Numbered from the stretch's first letter, positions 35,941-44,005 are shown. The stretch: DNA of 64,000 bases from Alphaproteobacteria bacterium (GCA_020025875.1 JAHHRI010000001.1:10276-74275), one strand, 5' to 3'. Notes: a model not told the origin generated them from the sequence alone. Numbers and translations: made by a program.

Positions 35941-36993
35941 TTACATAACTTTGCACAAATGACCGATAATATTTATCAGCGTTTCTTTCTTGTCCATGTT
36001 CAAAGCCTCCGTCTGCCGCAGCGTCCGGACGGCGTTTTCCCAAGCGCTGACCGTTTCCTCTATATGGCGAGAGGCAAGCACATGGTCGGCACAATACTTC
36101 AATATCAGCTCCGAAGCCAGCTCAAAACTTTCTTCCGTTTCAACGGCGGCATCCACCCAATTCAACAGGTCTTGCAATTTAAAACGGCTGCCGAGACCAA
36201 TTATCTCCGCCAGCTCACGGTAACGTTCCGTCGCACCGCAATCGGCATAATTCAAGGCTTTGCCGATACTGCCGGAAGCCAGTTGAACCACCTCCGCAAT
36301 CGTCTTTTCCGTCAGTTCGGGACGATAGCGACGCAGCAAACAGCCAACCGCCTCGTCGGTCAGCGGCTTAAGTACCAACTTGCTGCACCGTGAGCGAATT
36401 GTCGGCAGCAGCTGTCTGACATTATGGCTAATCAGCAACAAAACACTTTTGACCGGCGGTTCTTCCAAAATTTTTAAAAGCGCGTTGGCGCTGGACAAAT
36501 TCATATCGTCAACACTGTCGATAATCACCGCCCGCCAACCGTCGTCAGAAGATTTTTTCGTTAGAAATTCATTAATTTCCCGCACATCGTCCACCCGTAT
36601 AACCGCGGATTTTTTCAGCCCCTTGAGTTCGCTCTCGTCAAACGCCGCGCCGTCTTTGATGGCTTTTAATACTTTCTTGCGATCTGCCTCAACAAAATTG
36701 CGCTCAATCACTTTCAGATCGGGGTGAGAACAAGAAGAAATCAACCTGTTGGCGGCACTGTTCGGATCTGTTGCCAAGGAAGCGGCGGGAAAACTTTTTC
36801 GCTGCCGCTCGTTAAGCAAAAAACGGGCAAACCGATACGCCAAGGTCGATTTGCCAATTCCCTTCACTCCGGAAATCAGCCAAGAATTGTGCAATTTGTT
36901 GGCATTATAGGCGTCAAGAAGTGCTTTTTCCGCTTCTTCTTGACCTAAGAGGAAAAAATTGTTTTTAGGGTTCATCTGTTCATCGTCGAACAT
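35941..36993 (-). CDS. holB: DNA polymerase III delta-prime subunit
   Basis: A 350-residue AAA+ clamp-loader subunit. Walker A in SGVKGIGKSTLAYRFARFL lies near residues 41-59, VRVDDVREINEFL near 130, AVIIDSVDDMNLSSANALLK (sensor and SRC-like region) near 152-171, and SHNVRQLLPTIRSRCSKL near 186-203. The start lies inside the tmk stop (TAATG), a usual arrangement in this cluster. An ATG six codons later is an alternative start. Confidence 0.92.
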   Translation of the reverse strand: MFDDEQMNPKNNFFLLGQEEAEKALLDAYNANKLHNSWLISGVKGIGKSTLAYRFARFLLNERQRKSFPAASLATDPNSAANRLISSCSHPDLKVIERNFVEADRKKVLKAIKDGAAFDESELKGLKKSAVIRVDDVREINEFLTKKSSDDGWRAVIIDSVDDMNLSSANALLKILEEPPVKSVLLLISHNVRQLLPTIRSRCSKLVLKPLTDEAVGCLLRRYRPELTEKTIAEVVQLASGSIGKALNYADCGATERYRELAEIIGLGSRFKLQDLLNWVDAAVETEESFELASELILKYCADHVLASRHIEETVSAWENAVRTLRQTEALNMDKKETLINIIGHLCKVM

Positions 36994-37640
36994 TATTTGC
37001 GCATCAACCTTTCTTCCGTCATTTTAACAATTTCCCGATGCAGGCTCTCCACGCTTTGGTCTGCATTAAGCAGCACATAATGCGGCGAAGATTGGGCAAT
37101 CTCGCGAAAACCGCGACGCAGATTTTCGTGAAACGCCAGTTCTCTGCTTTCAAACCGTGTTTCCTGCACGGCGGCAGAACCGTTACGTTTAAGAGAACGC
37201 GCCACCCCTTTTGCCGGATCAATATCGAGAATAATCGTCAAATCCGGACGAAAATGGCCGACTGTGATGGCGTATAACTGATCCAACATTTCTTTCGGCA
37301 GCCGCTTGTCATAGCCGTAATATTGATAGGCGACGGTAGAATCGGCAAACCGGTCGCTAATCACCCACGTCCCCCGCTCCAGAGCAGGCAAAACTTTACT
37401 TTGCAGATGAATGCGCCGATCGGCATAATACAGCAACGCTTCTGCCACCGCGTCCATTTTATCTTTGTTGCCGGTGCACAAAATTTTGCGCAATTCTTGC
37501 CCCACCTCGGTACCGCCGGGTTCTTTGGTCGTCATCACGTCAATGCCTTTGTTTTGCAGATACGCCGCCAACAATCCGATCTGGGTGGTTTTGCCGGATC
37601 CTTCGCCACCTTCAAGGGTTATAAAACATCCTTTACCCAT
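36993..37640 (-). CDS. tmk: thymidylate kinase
   Basis: A P-loop kinase phosphorylating dTMP to dTDP. From ATG 37640 it has 215 residues and begins MGKGCFITLEGGEGSGKTTQ, with the P-loop at about residues 11-18, TTKEPGGTEVGQELRKI and the lid/DRF motif ISDRFADSTVAYQYYG. The frame is open a further 32 codons upstream, into the dac gene. The start was chosen because GGAG precedes ATG 37640 and the family begins at this point. It begins one base after the dac stop. Confidence 0.94.
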   Translation of the reverse strand: MGKGCFITLEGGEGSGKTTQIGLLAAYLQNKGIDVMTTKEPGGTEVGQELRKILCTGNKDKMDAVAEALLYYADRRIHLQSKVLPALERGTWVISDRFADSTVAYQYYGYDKRLPKEMLDQLYAITVGHFRPDLTIILDIDPAKGVARSLKRNGSAAVQETRFESRELAFHENLRRGFREIAQSSPHYVLLNADQSVESLHREIVKMTEERLMRK

Positions 37641-37641
37641 T

Positions 37642-38787
37642 CTACTCCGTCCCCAAAAGAAGATACTTGATATTGCTGAGTATCCGCCCCCAAAAGCCCA
37701 ATTTGCGAATGCTGTGATCGGCGTAAAGAGGCACAATCTTTGTCTTGCCGTCGGGAAGTTCTATCTTCACCTCACCCAACTTGTCTCCCTGCGCCACCGG
37801 TGCTTTCACCGGCTTGTCATAAACCGCCGTCAGTTTGACATCACGCGCCTGACTGCGGGCAATGGTCATCATCACATCTTTATTGACGACCAGATCAATC
37901 GATTTTTCTTCTCCCATATAAACAGGAACGGAAACAATCCGTTGAAATTGTTTAAAAATCTTATAATTGTTAAATTCTCTGAACCCCCAGTTCATCAGCT
38001 TTTCGGCTTCTTCCGAACGTTCTTTGTTGCTCTTAAGTCCGGTCATAACGCCAATCAAGCGCCGATCTCCCCGCTTGACCGATGCCGTCAGACAAAAGCC
38101 GGCTTCCGCCGTATGGCCGGTTTTCAGCCCGTCGGCATCTGCCATCGAATAGAGCAAAGGGTTGCGGTTGCCTTGCAATATGTTGTTATAGGTAAAGCTT
38201 TTCTGAGAAAAGACGGAATAATATTCGGGAAAGTCGCGGATCAGTGCCTGCGCCAGTTTAGCCAGATCTTCGACCGACATCCGATGATCGGGGTGAGGCA
38301 AGCCGGTAGAATTGACAAAATGCGAATTTTTCAGCCCCAATTCTTGCGCTTTGTCATTCATCAATTCGGCAAAATCTTCCTCGGTGCCGGCAATATTTTC
38401 AGCAACGACAATGCACGCGTCGTTGCCGGACTGAATAATAATTCCTTTGATCAGGTTTTCCACGCTCACTTTGCTGCCGATGGGCAGGAACATGGTTGAA
38501 CTGCCGCTGGCAGCTCCGCCCGTGCGCCATGCGTTTTCGCTGACGGTAAAAACATCTTCAAGTGACAACGTGCCGTCTTTGAGCTTGCTGAAAAGGACAT
38601 AAACGGTCATCAGCTTGCTCATCGAAGCGGGAGCCACCGGCGCAAAGGCATTTTCTGCCAAAAGATGTTCACCGGTGTCATAATCCATCAAAATCACATT
38701 TTTGGCTTTGGTTTCAAGAGCAGAAGCAGAGTTCGCCAACATTGCGCTCAAAACGGCAACAGACAACCATTTGGAATAAGTTTTCAT
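37642..38787 (-). CDS. dacC: D-alanyl-D-alanine carboxypeptidase (PBP5/6 type)
   Basis: A 381-residue penicillin-binding protein that trims the terminal D-Ala of peptidoglycan stem peptides in the periplasm. A signal peptide (residues 1-23) is followed by the three active-site motifs: SMSK at 55-58, SGN near 117 and KTG near 220. A C-terminal PBP5-like domain ends in a possible amphipathic anchor (SIRKLGFWGRILSNIKYLLL). ATG 38787 follows GAGGAG; the longer frame runs into rlpA. The symbol dacC is used loosely, as dacA and dacC cannot be separated. Confidence 0.93.
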   Translation of the reverse strand: MKTYSKWLSVAVLSAMLANSASALETKAKNVILMDYDTGEHLLAENAFAPVAPASMSKLMTVYVLFSKLKDGTLSLEDVFTVSENAWRTGGAASGSSTMFLPIGSKVSVENLIKGIIIQSGNDACIVVAENIAGTEEDFAELMNDKAQELGLKNSHFVNSTGLPHPDHRMSVEDLAKLAQALIRDFPEYYSVFSQKSFTYNNILQGNRNPLLYSMADADGLKTGHTAEAGFCLTASVKRGDRRLIGVMTGLKSNKERSEEAEKLMNWGFREFNNYKIFKQFQRIVSVPVYMGEEKSIDLVVNKDVMMTIARSQARDVKLTAVYDKPVKAPVAQGDKLGEVKIELPDGKTKIVPLYADHSIRKLGFWGRILSNIKYLLLGTE

Positions 38788-38797
38788 TACAACTCCT

Positions 38798-39709
38798 CTA
38801 ATTTTCAACAACATGTGCGGCAGGGATACCGAAATTTCGAATTTTTGCCTGAGTAACCAGCGCTTCTTCATGATACTTGTATGGCCCTACCCGCACGCGA
38901 TAAAACATCCGGCCGTTGACTTCGGCTTTCAAAATATGTGCCGCGCCAAAATCGGCAACTCTTGAAGCCAACCGATCGGCGGCATTATAATTGGCAAAAG
39001 CGCCGGCTTGCACATAATAACCGTCCGCCAAAAAAGTCTTGGCATCATCATCAAACCCATCGTTTGCGGATGACCTCAGCGGCTCAATGGCAGGGGCTGC
39101 CGCTAGCGGAGCCACATCTTCGCCGATTTCGCTTTTGATGACTCGTTTTGTCGGCGCGGCGGAAACCTCCGACGCCAAAGCCTTTCCCGTCAGTGCCGCT
39201 TTTAGGTTTTTACTTTCCTTTTCCAACACTTCCACGCGAACTTTTGCCGTCCCTTTTTCCAAAAAGCCAAGCAGTTGAGCCACTTTTTTAGAAACATCGA
39301 CAATCCGGTTACGGGCATAAGGCCCCCGATCGTTAACACGCACCACCAACGAGCGACCATTTTCAAGATTGGTGATTTTGACAATGGAAGGCAGGGGCAA
39401 CGTTCGGTGGGCGGCGGTCAGACTGTGCATATTATACTTTTCGCCGTTAGCGGTGCGCTTGGCATGAAAATCCGGTCCGTACCACGAAGCAACGCCCACT
39501 TCCGAATAGGCATAATCTTCTTTCGGATAATACCAACGTCCGAGAATCTTATAAGGATTGCCCACTTTATAGACACCGCCCTGACTTCTAATGGCGGAAG
39601 CCTGTTTCTGCGGCGGATCGGTCACCTCCGGAGAAGCGGTTTCACAACCGCTGAGAAAAACACACATCCCCGCGCAAAAAGCGAATATCTTCAGCTTGCT
39701 CACATTCAT
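38798..39709 (-). CDS. rlpA: septal-ring lytic transglycosylase RlpA, lipoprotein
   Basis: A 303-residue outer-membrane lipoprotein: lipobox FLSGC gives Cys22 as the lipidated residue. A double-psi beta-barrel (about 70-160) carries GVASWYGPDFHAKRTANGE and VVRVNDRGPYARNRIVDVS with the catalytic Glu and Asp. A linker leads to a C-terminal SPOR domain (about 228-303, YYVQAGAFANYNAADRL) that binds denuded septal glycan. It begins the rlpA-dac-tmk-holB-tatD run. GAGGAAC precedes the ATG. Confidence 0.94.
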   Translation of the reverse strand: MNVSKLKIFAFCAGMCVFLSGCETASPEVTDPPQKQASAIRSQGGVYKVGNPYKILGRWYYPKEDYAYSEVGVASWYGPDFHAKRTANGEKYNMHSLTAAHRTLPLPSIVKITNLENGRSLVVRVNDRGPYARNRIVDVSKKVAQLLGFLEKGTAKVRVEVLEKESKNLKAALTGKALASEVSAAPTKRVIKSEIGEDVAPLAAAPAIEPLRSSANDGFDDDAKTFLADGYYVQAGAFANYNAADRLASRVADFGAAHILKAEVNGRMFYRVRVGPYKYHEEALVTQAKIRNFGIPAAHVVEN

Positions 39710-40092
39710 TTTTGTTCCTCAATCAACATTGCGCCGCATTTTATACTATTTTTTTTCTCTCGTAAAGCAGATATTTTAAAACGCCGACAGAACATTTCGG
39801 AGCATACGACAATGCCCATCAAGCAACAACTCGACACATGACTTTGACTGTAACCGTTTGTTCAAAACCCGTATAAAAGCACTCTTTGTCAGGCTTGACA
39901 CACAGGGCTTGCGCCCCAAAAGACGAACACGCTGCCCAATATGCTTTGCTGCCCGATATGCGCCGTTTTTTGTTTTTTCAACCATATCTCGAAACCCAAA
40001 AAGCCATTGGCAAAAATGTTTTTTAAATTGTAAAAAAAATATTGTTGACATTCTTCATGAAATGCAATAGAACAATCCCAGTTTACAACACT
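39710..40092. other. intergenic region, no gene seen
   Basis: A 383-base gap between rlpA and tRNA-Gln. Short open frames lack ribosome sites or recognisable content. The only supported element is the tRNA-Gln promoter at its right end. Confidence 0.6.
40045..40073 (+). promoter_or_regulatory. promoter of tRNA-Gln
   Basis: Consensus -35 TTGACA (40045-40050), a 17-bp spacer and -10 TAGAAC (40068-40073, four of six matches). The expected start is about a dozen bases before the tRNA. Confidence 0.65.
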
Positions 40093-40166
40093 TGCCCCAT
40101 CGTCTAACGGCAGGACAGCGCACTCTGACTGCGTTAATCGTGGTTCGAATCCATGTGGGGCAGCCA
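40093..40166 (+). tRNA. tRNA-Gln (CTG)
   Basis: A 74-base cloverleaf with encoded CCA. The acceptor TGCCCCA/TGGGGCA is fully paired. The anticodon stem GCGCA/TGCGT encloses CTCTGAC, giving anticodon CTG, which reads CAG. The T loop is TTCGAAT. Confidence 0.95.
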
Positions 40167-40174
40167 ATTAATGT

Positions 40175-40210
40175 AAGGGTTGCTTTTTTAAAGCAACCCT
40201 TCTGTTTTTT
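40175..40210 (+). terminator. rho-independent terminator of tRNA-Gln
   Basis: AAGGGTTGCTTT (40175-40186), loop TTT, AAAGCAACCCTT (40190-40201), then CTGTTTTTT. Confidence 0.92.
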
Positions 40211-40218
40211 AAACAAAT

Positions 40219-40308
40219 TCTCCCCTGCCTTTTTCACGCTGTCCCATTTCCCTCTGCCTTTTTCTCCCCTGCCTTTTTTCACACTGTCCCATTTTCCCCC
40301 GCCTTTTC
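40219..40308. repeat. direct repeat of about 44 bp, two copies
   Basis: Copies begin TCTCCCCTGCCTTTTT at 40219 and 40263. Both continue with CAC(G/A)CTGTCCCATTT, CCC and a TGCC/CGCC-TTTT end, differing at a few positions. The plus strand is strongly pyrimidine-rich, like the repeats at 8317 and 63838. Confidence 0.8.
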
Positions 40309-40456
40309 AGCCTTCCGACGTCTGTTTGTCCCGTCCTCCGCCCAGTTTTGCTCAATAATCCGTCCGGCTTGGCTTTCCGTTTATCGTTGCCGCAAAAGCT
40401 TTTTTCGCATACTTATATCTTGTTGCGAAAGCTCCGCCGTGCAGAAATATCCCAAT

Positions 40457-40485
40457 TTGACAACAGACTGTCTGATATGTTTGAT
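40457..40485 (+). promoter_or_regulatory. promoter-like element with spacer palindrome
   Basis: TTGACA (40457-40462), a 17-bp spacer and TTTGAT (40480-40485, a weak -10). The perfect palindrome CAGACTGTCTG (40464-40474) lies in the spacer. It precedes the CNNM/CBS gene by about 80 bases. Its half-sites resemble those in the promoter of the cysteine-repeat protein at 43605. Confidence 0.4.
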
Positions 40486-40567
40486 TTTGCTGTTGCGTAA
40501 TCAAAAAATTATGCTAGCTTGAAAAAAATATGTTTGTTTTATCATTTTATTTCTAAACGGAGAGCTT

Positions 40568-41902
40568 ATGGCTAATTTTACGGTAATTGAATTATTGCTG
40601 TTTCAATCATTGCTGATTTTTTTGAACGCGGTTTTTGCCTGTGCGGAGATAGCGGTCATCTCGGTCAATGAAAACAAATTAAACAAATTGTCTGAAGAAG
40701 GGAACAAAAAAGCAAAACGGCTATTATCACTGATGGAGCAGCCGGCTAAGTTTTTGGCAACCATTCAAGTCGGCATCACTCTGGCGGGTTTTCTCGGCAG
40801 CGCCTTTGCCGCCGACAATTTTTCCGACCGCATTGTCGATTGGCTGATTGCCGCCGGCGTCACCCTTTCTCCGGCTAAACTGGATGTTATGGCGGTAATC
40901 GGAATCACGCTTATTTTATCCTATGTCACACTGATCTTGGGCGAGTTGGTACCCAAAAGAATCGCCATGCAAAATGCGGAAAAAATCGGTTTGGCCATGT
41001 CCGGTCCAATTTACGGCGTGGCAAAGATATTTGCTCCTTTGGTGTGGTTTTTGACAATCTCCACCAATATCGTGCTCAAGCTGCTGGGTATCAGCCCCGA
41101 AAACCATGACGAAAGAGTGACTGAAGAAGAAATTCGCATTATGATTGATGCGGGCAGCAAAAGCGGCGCGATTGACGACACGGAAAAAGATCTGCTTCAC
41201 AATGTGTTTGAGTTTAACGACACTTTGGCAGAAGAAGTTATGACACACCGCACCGAAGTCACTTTTCTTAATGCCGATGACACACCGCAAAAATGGGAGC
41301 GGGAAATGATAGACACGCGCTATTCGGTTTATCCGGTATTTCGCGGCAGCAACGACAACGTGATCGGTTCTCTTAGCATCAAAGATTATTTCAAATTCAA
41401 AGATCTGGACAAAGAAGATATTTTGCGGCAGGCATTAAAACCGGTGCAATTCATTCCCGAATCGGTGCATGTGAACGATTTGTTTCAAAGTATGCAAAAA
41501 AGCCGCAATCATTTTGTGGTGGTGGTTGACGAATATGGCGGTGTTGACGGCATTGTCACCATGAGCGACTTATTGGAAGAATTGGTCGGAGATCTGGAAG
41601 ATGATATGACGGCACCGCCAAGCTGCCCCGACATTGAACAAGTGGGACAAAAGGTGTGGCGGATCAAAGGAGCGGCAGCCATCGACGAGGTAATGAAATG
41701 TATCGGAGTTTCGCTGCCAAACAACGAATGCGAAACTTTCGGCGGATTCGTGTTATCGCTGATGGGCAGCATTCCCGAAGACAAGAACAACATCAAACTG
41801 GAATATGGCAACCTAAAGATAAAAGTTATCAGCGCCAAAGGACACAGAATTGAAGACACGCTGGTGCAAATGAACGATCGGCCAATGTCGACGAATATCT
41901 AA
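40568..41902 (+). CDS. CNNM/CorC-family membrane protein with CBS domains
   Basis: A 444-residue inner-membrane protein of the UPF0053/YtfL type. An N-terminal DUF21/CNNM domain with four membrane segments (about 1-140) is followed by a pair of CBS domains (about 210-340, VMTHRTEVTFLNADD and FVVVVDEYGGVDGIVTMSDL) and a C-terminal CorC_HlyC domain (about 350-435). Relatives are linked to Mg2+/Co2+ export. Adenine nucleotides usually bind the CBS pair. It is a single gene with AACGGAGAG before the ATG. It may stand in for the HlyC gene missing from the ybeY-lnt cluster. Confidence 0.9.
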   Translation: MANFTVIELLLFQSLLIFLNAVFACAEIAVISVNENKLNKLSEEGNKKAKRLLSLMEQPAKFLATIQVGITLAGFLGSAFAADNFSDRIVDWLIAAGVTLSPAKLDVMAVIGITLILSYVTLILGELVPKRIAMQNAEKIGLAMSGPIYGVAKIFAPLVWFLTISTNIVLKLLGISPENHDERVTEEEIRIMIDAGSKSGAIDDTEKDLLHNVFEFNDTLAEEVMTHRTEVTFLNADDTPQKWEREMIDTRYSVYPVFRGSNDNVIGSLSIKDYFKFKDLDKEDILRQALKPVQFIPESVHVNDLFQSMQKSRNHFVVVVDEYGGVDGIVTMSDLLEELVGDLEDDMTAPPSCPDIEQVGQKVWRIKGAAAIDEVMKCIGVSLPNNECETFGGFVLSLMGSIPEDKNNIKLEYGNLKIKVISAKGHRIEDTLVQMNDRPMSTNI

Positions 41903-41923
41903 AAGCAGACAAGCCGCTCGTTA

Positions 41924-41951
41924 CGTTGGGCAAACATCGGTTTGCCCAACG
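41924..41951 (+). terminator. perfect 12-bp hairpin after CNNM gene
   Basis: CGTTGGGCAAAC (41924-41935), loop ATCG, GTTTGCCCAACG (41940-41951). It lies 22 bases after the stop codon but is not followed by a T-run, like the hairpin at 2553. Confidence 0.55.
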
Positions 41952-42147
41952 GCAAAAAAGACGGCAAAACTTCGTCTGAGCGCAAAACAGAAACGGCACT
42001 TGCTTTAAACAACCGAAAACATCGACGCAAAGAGCTGTTTTTGACTCTGCGGCAGACAGCTTTTATTTTGACAAAACCTTGTTTTAGCAGAAAAGCTAAA
42101 CACTCACGCCTTAAAAGCACAAAAAACCTCATAAAAAAAGACAAATA

Positions 42148-42175
42148 TTGACAAAATGGGTATAATGTCTATAAT
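42148..42175 (+). promoter_or_regulatory. strong promoter of the amber-interrupted ORF
   Basis: TTGACA (42148-42153), 16-bp spacer, TATAAT (42170-42175); a second TATAAT lies at 42161-42166. It lies about 39 bases before the ATG, which has AGAGGTG as ribosome site. Confidence 0.85.
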
Positions 42176-42213
42176 GCTCTTATCGATCGCAAAAAACAAA
42201 GAAGAGGTGCCTC

Positions 42214-43521
42214 ATGACAAATACGGACAATCAGCAAGAATCGGATGAGCAACAATTTGTTCGCTTAACACGGCCAGTCGTGCTTGATAGTGCGCTGCTA
42301 AAAGCCGCAATGACAAAAGATATTCTGAGCAACAATCCCGAATATGTATCGGATATTGCACAAAGATACAACCTAGATCCTCAGCAAGATCAGGCTTCCA
42401 TCGCCGACAAACTTTATGAAGAACAGATCGACACAATTACGGAAATCTGCATTGCCAACACGTTAGACGAAAACATAGTTGCCGCTTACGAACTTTTGCA
42501 GAACGTTTGTTATTTCAGCCCCGAAGATATACACTATATGCAAATGACAGAAGGCGAGAATCTGCCCTCAAACGTTACCCAATATATTAACGAACGTTTA
42601 AGCGGCGTATCGGAGCTGATGCCTGTTGTCGATTTTACCAACACCGTTAATGAGGCCATTTTATATTCGACCAACGACTGCCCCGATTTTACTTTATACA
42701 AAGCCAATCAGCTGAAAGAAAAATTTGACGAATGCAACCTCAAGCTAACCAATGAAGAAAAAGGAAAACTAAGCTTTATTGCTTCCAAAATGTACCGCAA
42801 ACTGAGCCAACAAAACGTTTTTATGCAAGACAACGGCAGAGCTGTTGATTTCCATGAAAAGGAATGTTTGCATAAGACGCTGTCGCTTACCAGCGACTAT
42901 AAGCTTATCTCCCACTGCCAGAACAGACTGCAAGACGCAAAAGACGAACAGGATATTATTAGCGCTTACCAATACGCGCTGAGCAAAAAGCAAAGCCGAA
43001 ACGACTTATACAAAATCAATGTGGCCTTATCCTCTTTGTATATCGACAAAACGTAGACCATCGGCTTTTTTAATGACAGATCCGTTAAAAAAATCTCTGC
43101 CGACAGAGCTAAAAAACATCTGCTGAACGCTTATCGTTATGCTCATAAAGAAGATCGACCGCCTCTGTTAAACAAGCTTGCCAAAATCCATATGACGTTA
43201 GGCGAGATTCAAGAGTGGAAAAATATCAAAGAAGTTTTGGCAATGAAATTTCAGAAAGGCGAGGATCGTTGCCATACTCTAAATTCGATTGCCGACAAAA
43301 CCGGAGATTGCGACTTTTACCGCAAAGCCCTCGAAGAATGCAAGCGCGCTCGGATGCCACAGGCAGATAAAATTCATATACAGGAAACAACTTATGAAAA
43401 AATGGCTTTGAAAACCAAAGACCCGACGGTTAAACAAGAGGCAGAACAGCAGCTGGCAGAGATAAGAATACAAAAACAACAAATCTTTCGGCAACTGCTG
43501 AACACACCAAAAGAGAAATAA
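42214..43521 (+). pseudogene. 435-codon helical protein gene with in-frame amber stop
   Basis: The frame from ATG 42214 reads 280 residues to TAG at 43054-43056. It then stays open in the same frame for another 154 codons to 43521, with matching composition. The downstream part has no ribosome site at its first ATG (43192). Both parts are charged, helical and repeat-like (DIISAYQYALSKKQSRNDLY before, AKKHLLNAYRYAHKEDRPPL after), suggesting a TPR-like solenoid. I do not recognise the family. The promoter and start are intact. A recent nonsense mutation is the simplest reading; amber read-through is possible. Confidence 0.75.
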
Positions 43522-43556
43522 CCAACGGCACTTGGAGCAAATTTTTTACAAACCAA

Positions 43557-43583
43557 TTAAAGCCCTGTTCAGCAGGGCTTTAA
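43557..43583 (-). terminator. hairpin after cysteine-repeat gene
   Basis: TTAAAGCCCTG (43557-43567), loop TTCAG, CAGGGCTTTAA (43573-43583). On the minus strand it lies 21 bases after the stop codon at 43605; the following T-run is short. It could also serve the plus-strand ORF ending at 43521. Confidence 0.7.
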
Positions 43584-43604
43584 TTGATGATATGAGCAGA
43601 TATT

Positions 43605-43760
43605 TTATTTATCTTTGCCGCATTGGCAATCTTTGCCACATTGGCAATCTTCGCCGCATTGGCAATCTTCACCACATTGACAATCTTCGCCGCATTGGCA
43701 ATCTTCACCACATTGACAATCTTCGCCGCATTGGCAGTTTGGATTATTGCATTTTCCCAT
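43605..43760 (-). CDS. metallothionein-like CQCGED-repeat protein
   Basis: A 51-residue protein beginning MGKCNNPNCQCGED and continuing as tandem CQCG(E/K)D units, seven in all, ending CGKDK. It has 15 cysteines, no aromatic residues and no signal peptide. The regular Cys-x-Cys spacing with acidic residues is what metallothionein-like proteins use to bind Zn, Cu or Cd as thiolate clusters, so cytoplasmic metal buffering is inferred. I know of no named family with exactly this repeat. AGGAGG lies 7 bases before the ATG, and a near-consensus promoter with a palindromic spacer precedes it. Codon use varies among units (TGC/TGT, GGC/GGT), which argues for selection on the peptide. Confidence 0.85.
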   Translation of the reverse strand: MGKCNNPNCQCGEDCQCGEDCQCGEDCQCGEDCQCGEDCQCGKDCQCGKDK

Positions 43761-43794
43761 TTTTTTCCTCCTGTAATATTAAGCTGACATTATC

Positions 43795-43823
43795 AATATA
43801 GTCTGTTGCCGACAGACTGTCAA
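43795..43823 (-). promoter_or_regulatory. promoter with operator-like palindrome in its spacer
   Basis: On the minus strand: TTGACA (43823-43818), 17-bp spacer, TATATT (43800-43795). The spacer is a perfect inverted repeat, GTCTGT-N5-ACAGAC, filling it exactly. The expected start is near 43788, giving a 28-base leader to the cysteine-repeat ATG. A spacer palindrome of this kind is expected to be a repressor or metal-sensor site. Confidence 0.75.
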
Positions 43824-43975
43824 CGAGAGAGCTTTGCGCAAGCCGGTTTGCTTCCTTCATCACCCCCATCCTGCACTTTGCAAACTCGCCGTCTGAAACA
43901 TCAGCCAACCGGCAACAGCCTCCTCTGCCGTCAATGCCAAAATTTCCAACCGACACAAAGCAACACATTTATAGC

Positions 43976-44005
43976 AAAAAAGCACTGCCAAAGCAGTGCT
44001 TTTTC
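43976..44005 (-). terminator. rho-independent terminator of the porin-like gene
   Basis: AAAAAAGCACTG (43976-43987), loop CCAAAG, CAGTGCTTTTT (43994-44004). On the minus strand it lies 17 bases after the stop at 44022 and ends in a T-run. Confidence 0.92.

Larger units (their letters stand above)
40167..40567. other. intergenic region with terminator, direct repeat and promoter
   Basis: A 401-base gap. It contains the tRNA-Gln terminator, a two-copy direct repeat of about 44 bp (40219-40308) and a promoter-like element with a palindrome (40457-40485) ahead of the CNNM/CBS gene. No gene is seen. Confidence 0.65.
41903..42213. other. intergenic region with hairpin and promoter
   Basis: A 311-base gap. 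It contains a perfect 12-bp hairpin (41924-41951) just after the CNNM gene and a near-consensus promoter (42148-42175) for the next ORF. No gene is seen between them. Confidence 0.7.

Noticed and set aside
37465..38499. A 344-residue plus-strand frame opposite the dac gene
   Set aside because: Antisense shadow of dacC, whose catalytic motifs and signal peptide are clear.
39776..40051. A 91-residue minus-strand frame between rlpA and tRNA-Gln
   Set aside because: No ribosome site or recognisable motif, and it covers the tRNA-Gln promoter.
43744..43968. A 74-residue minus-strand open frame upstream of the cysteine-repeat gene
   Set aside because: It covers the promoter and ribosome site of the cysteine-repeat gene and has no ribosome site of its own.
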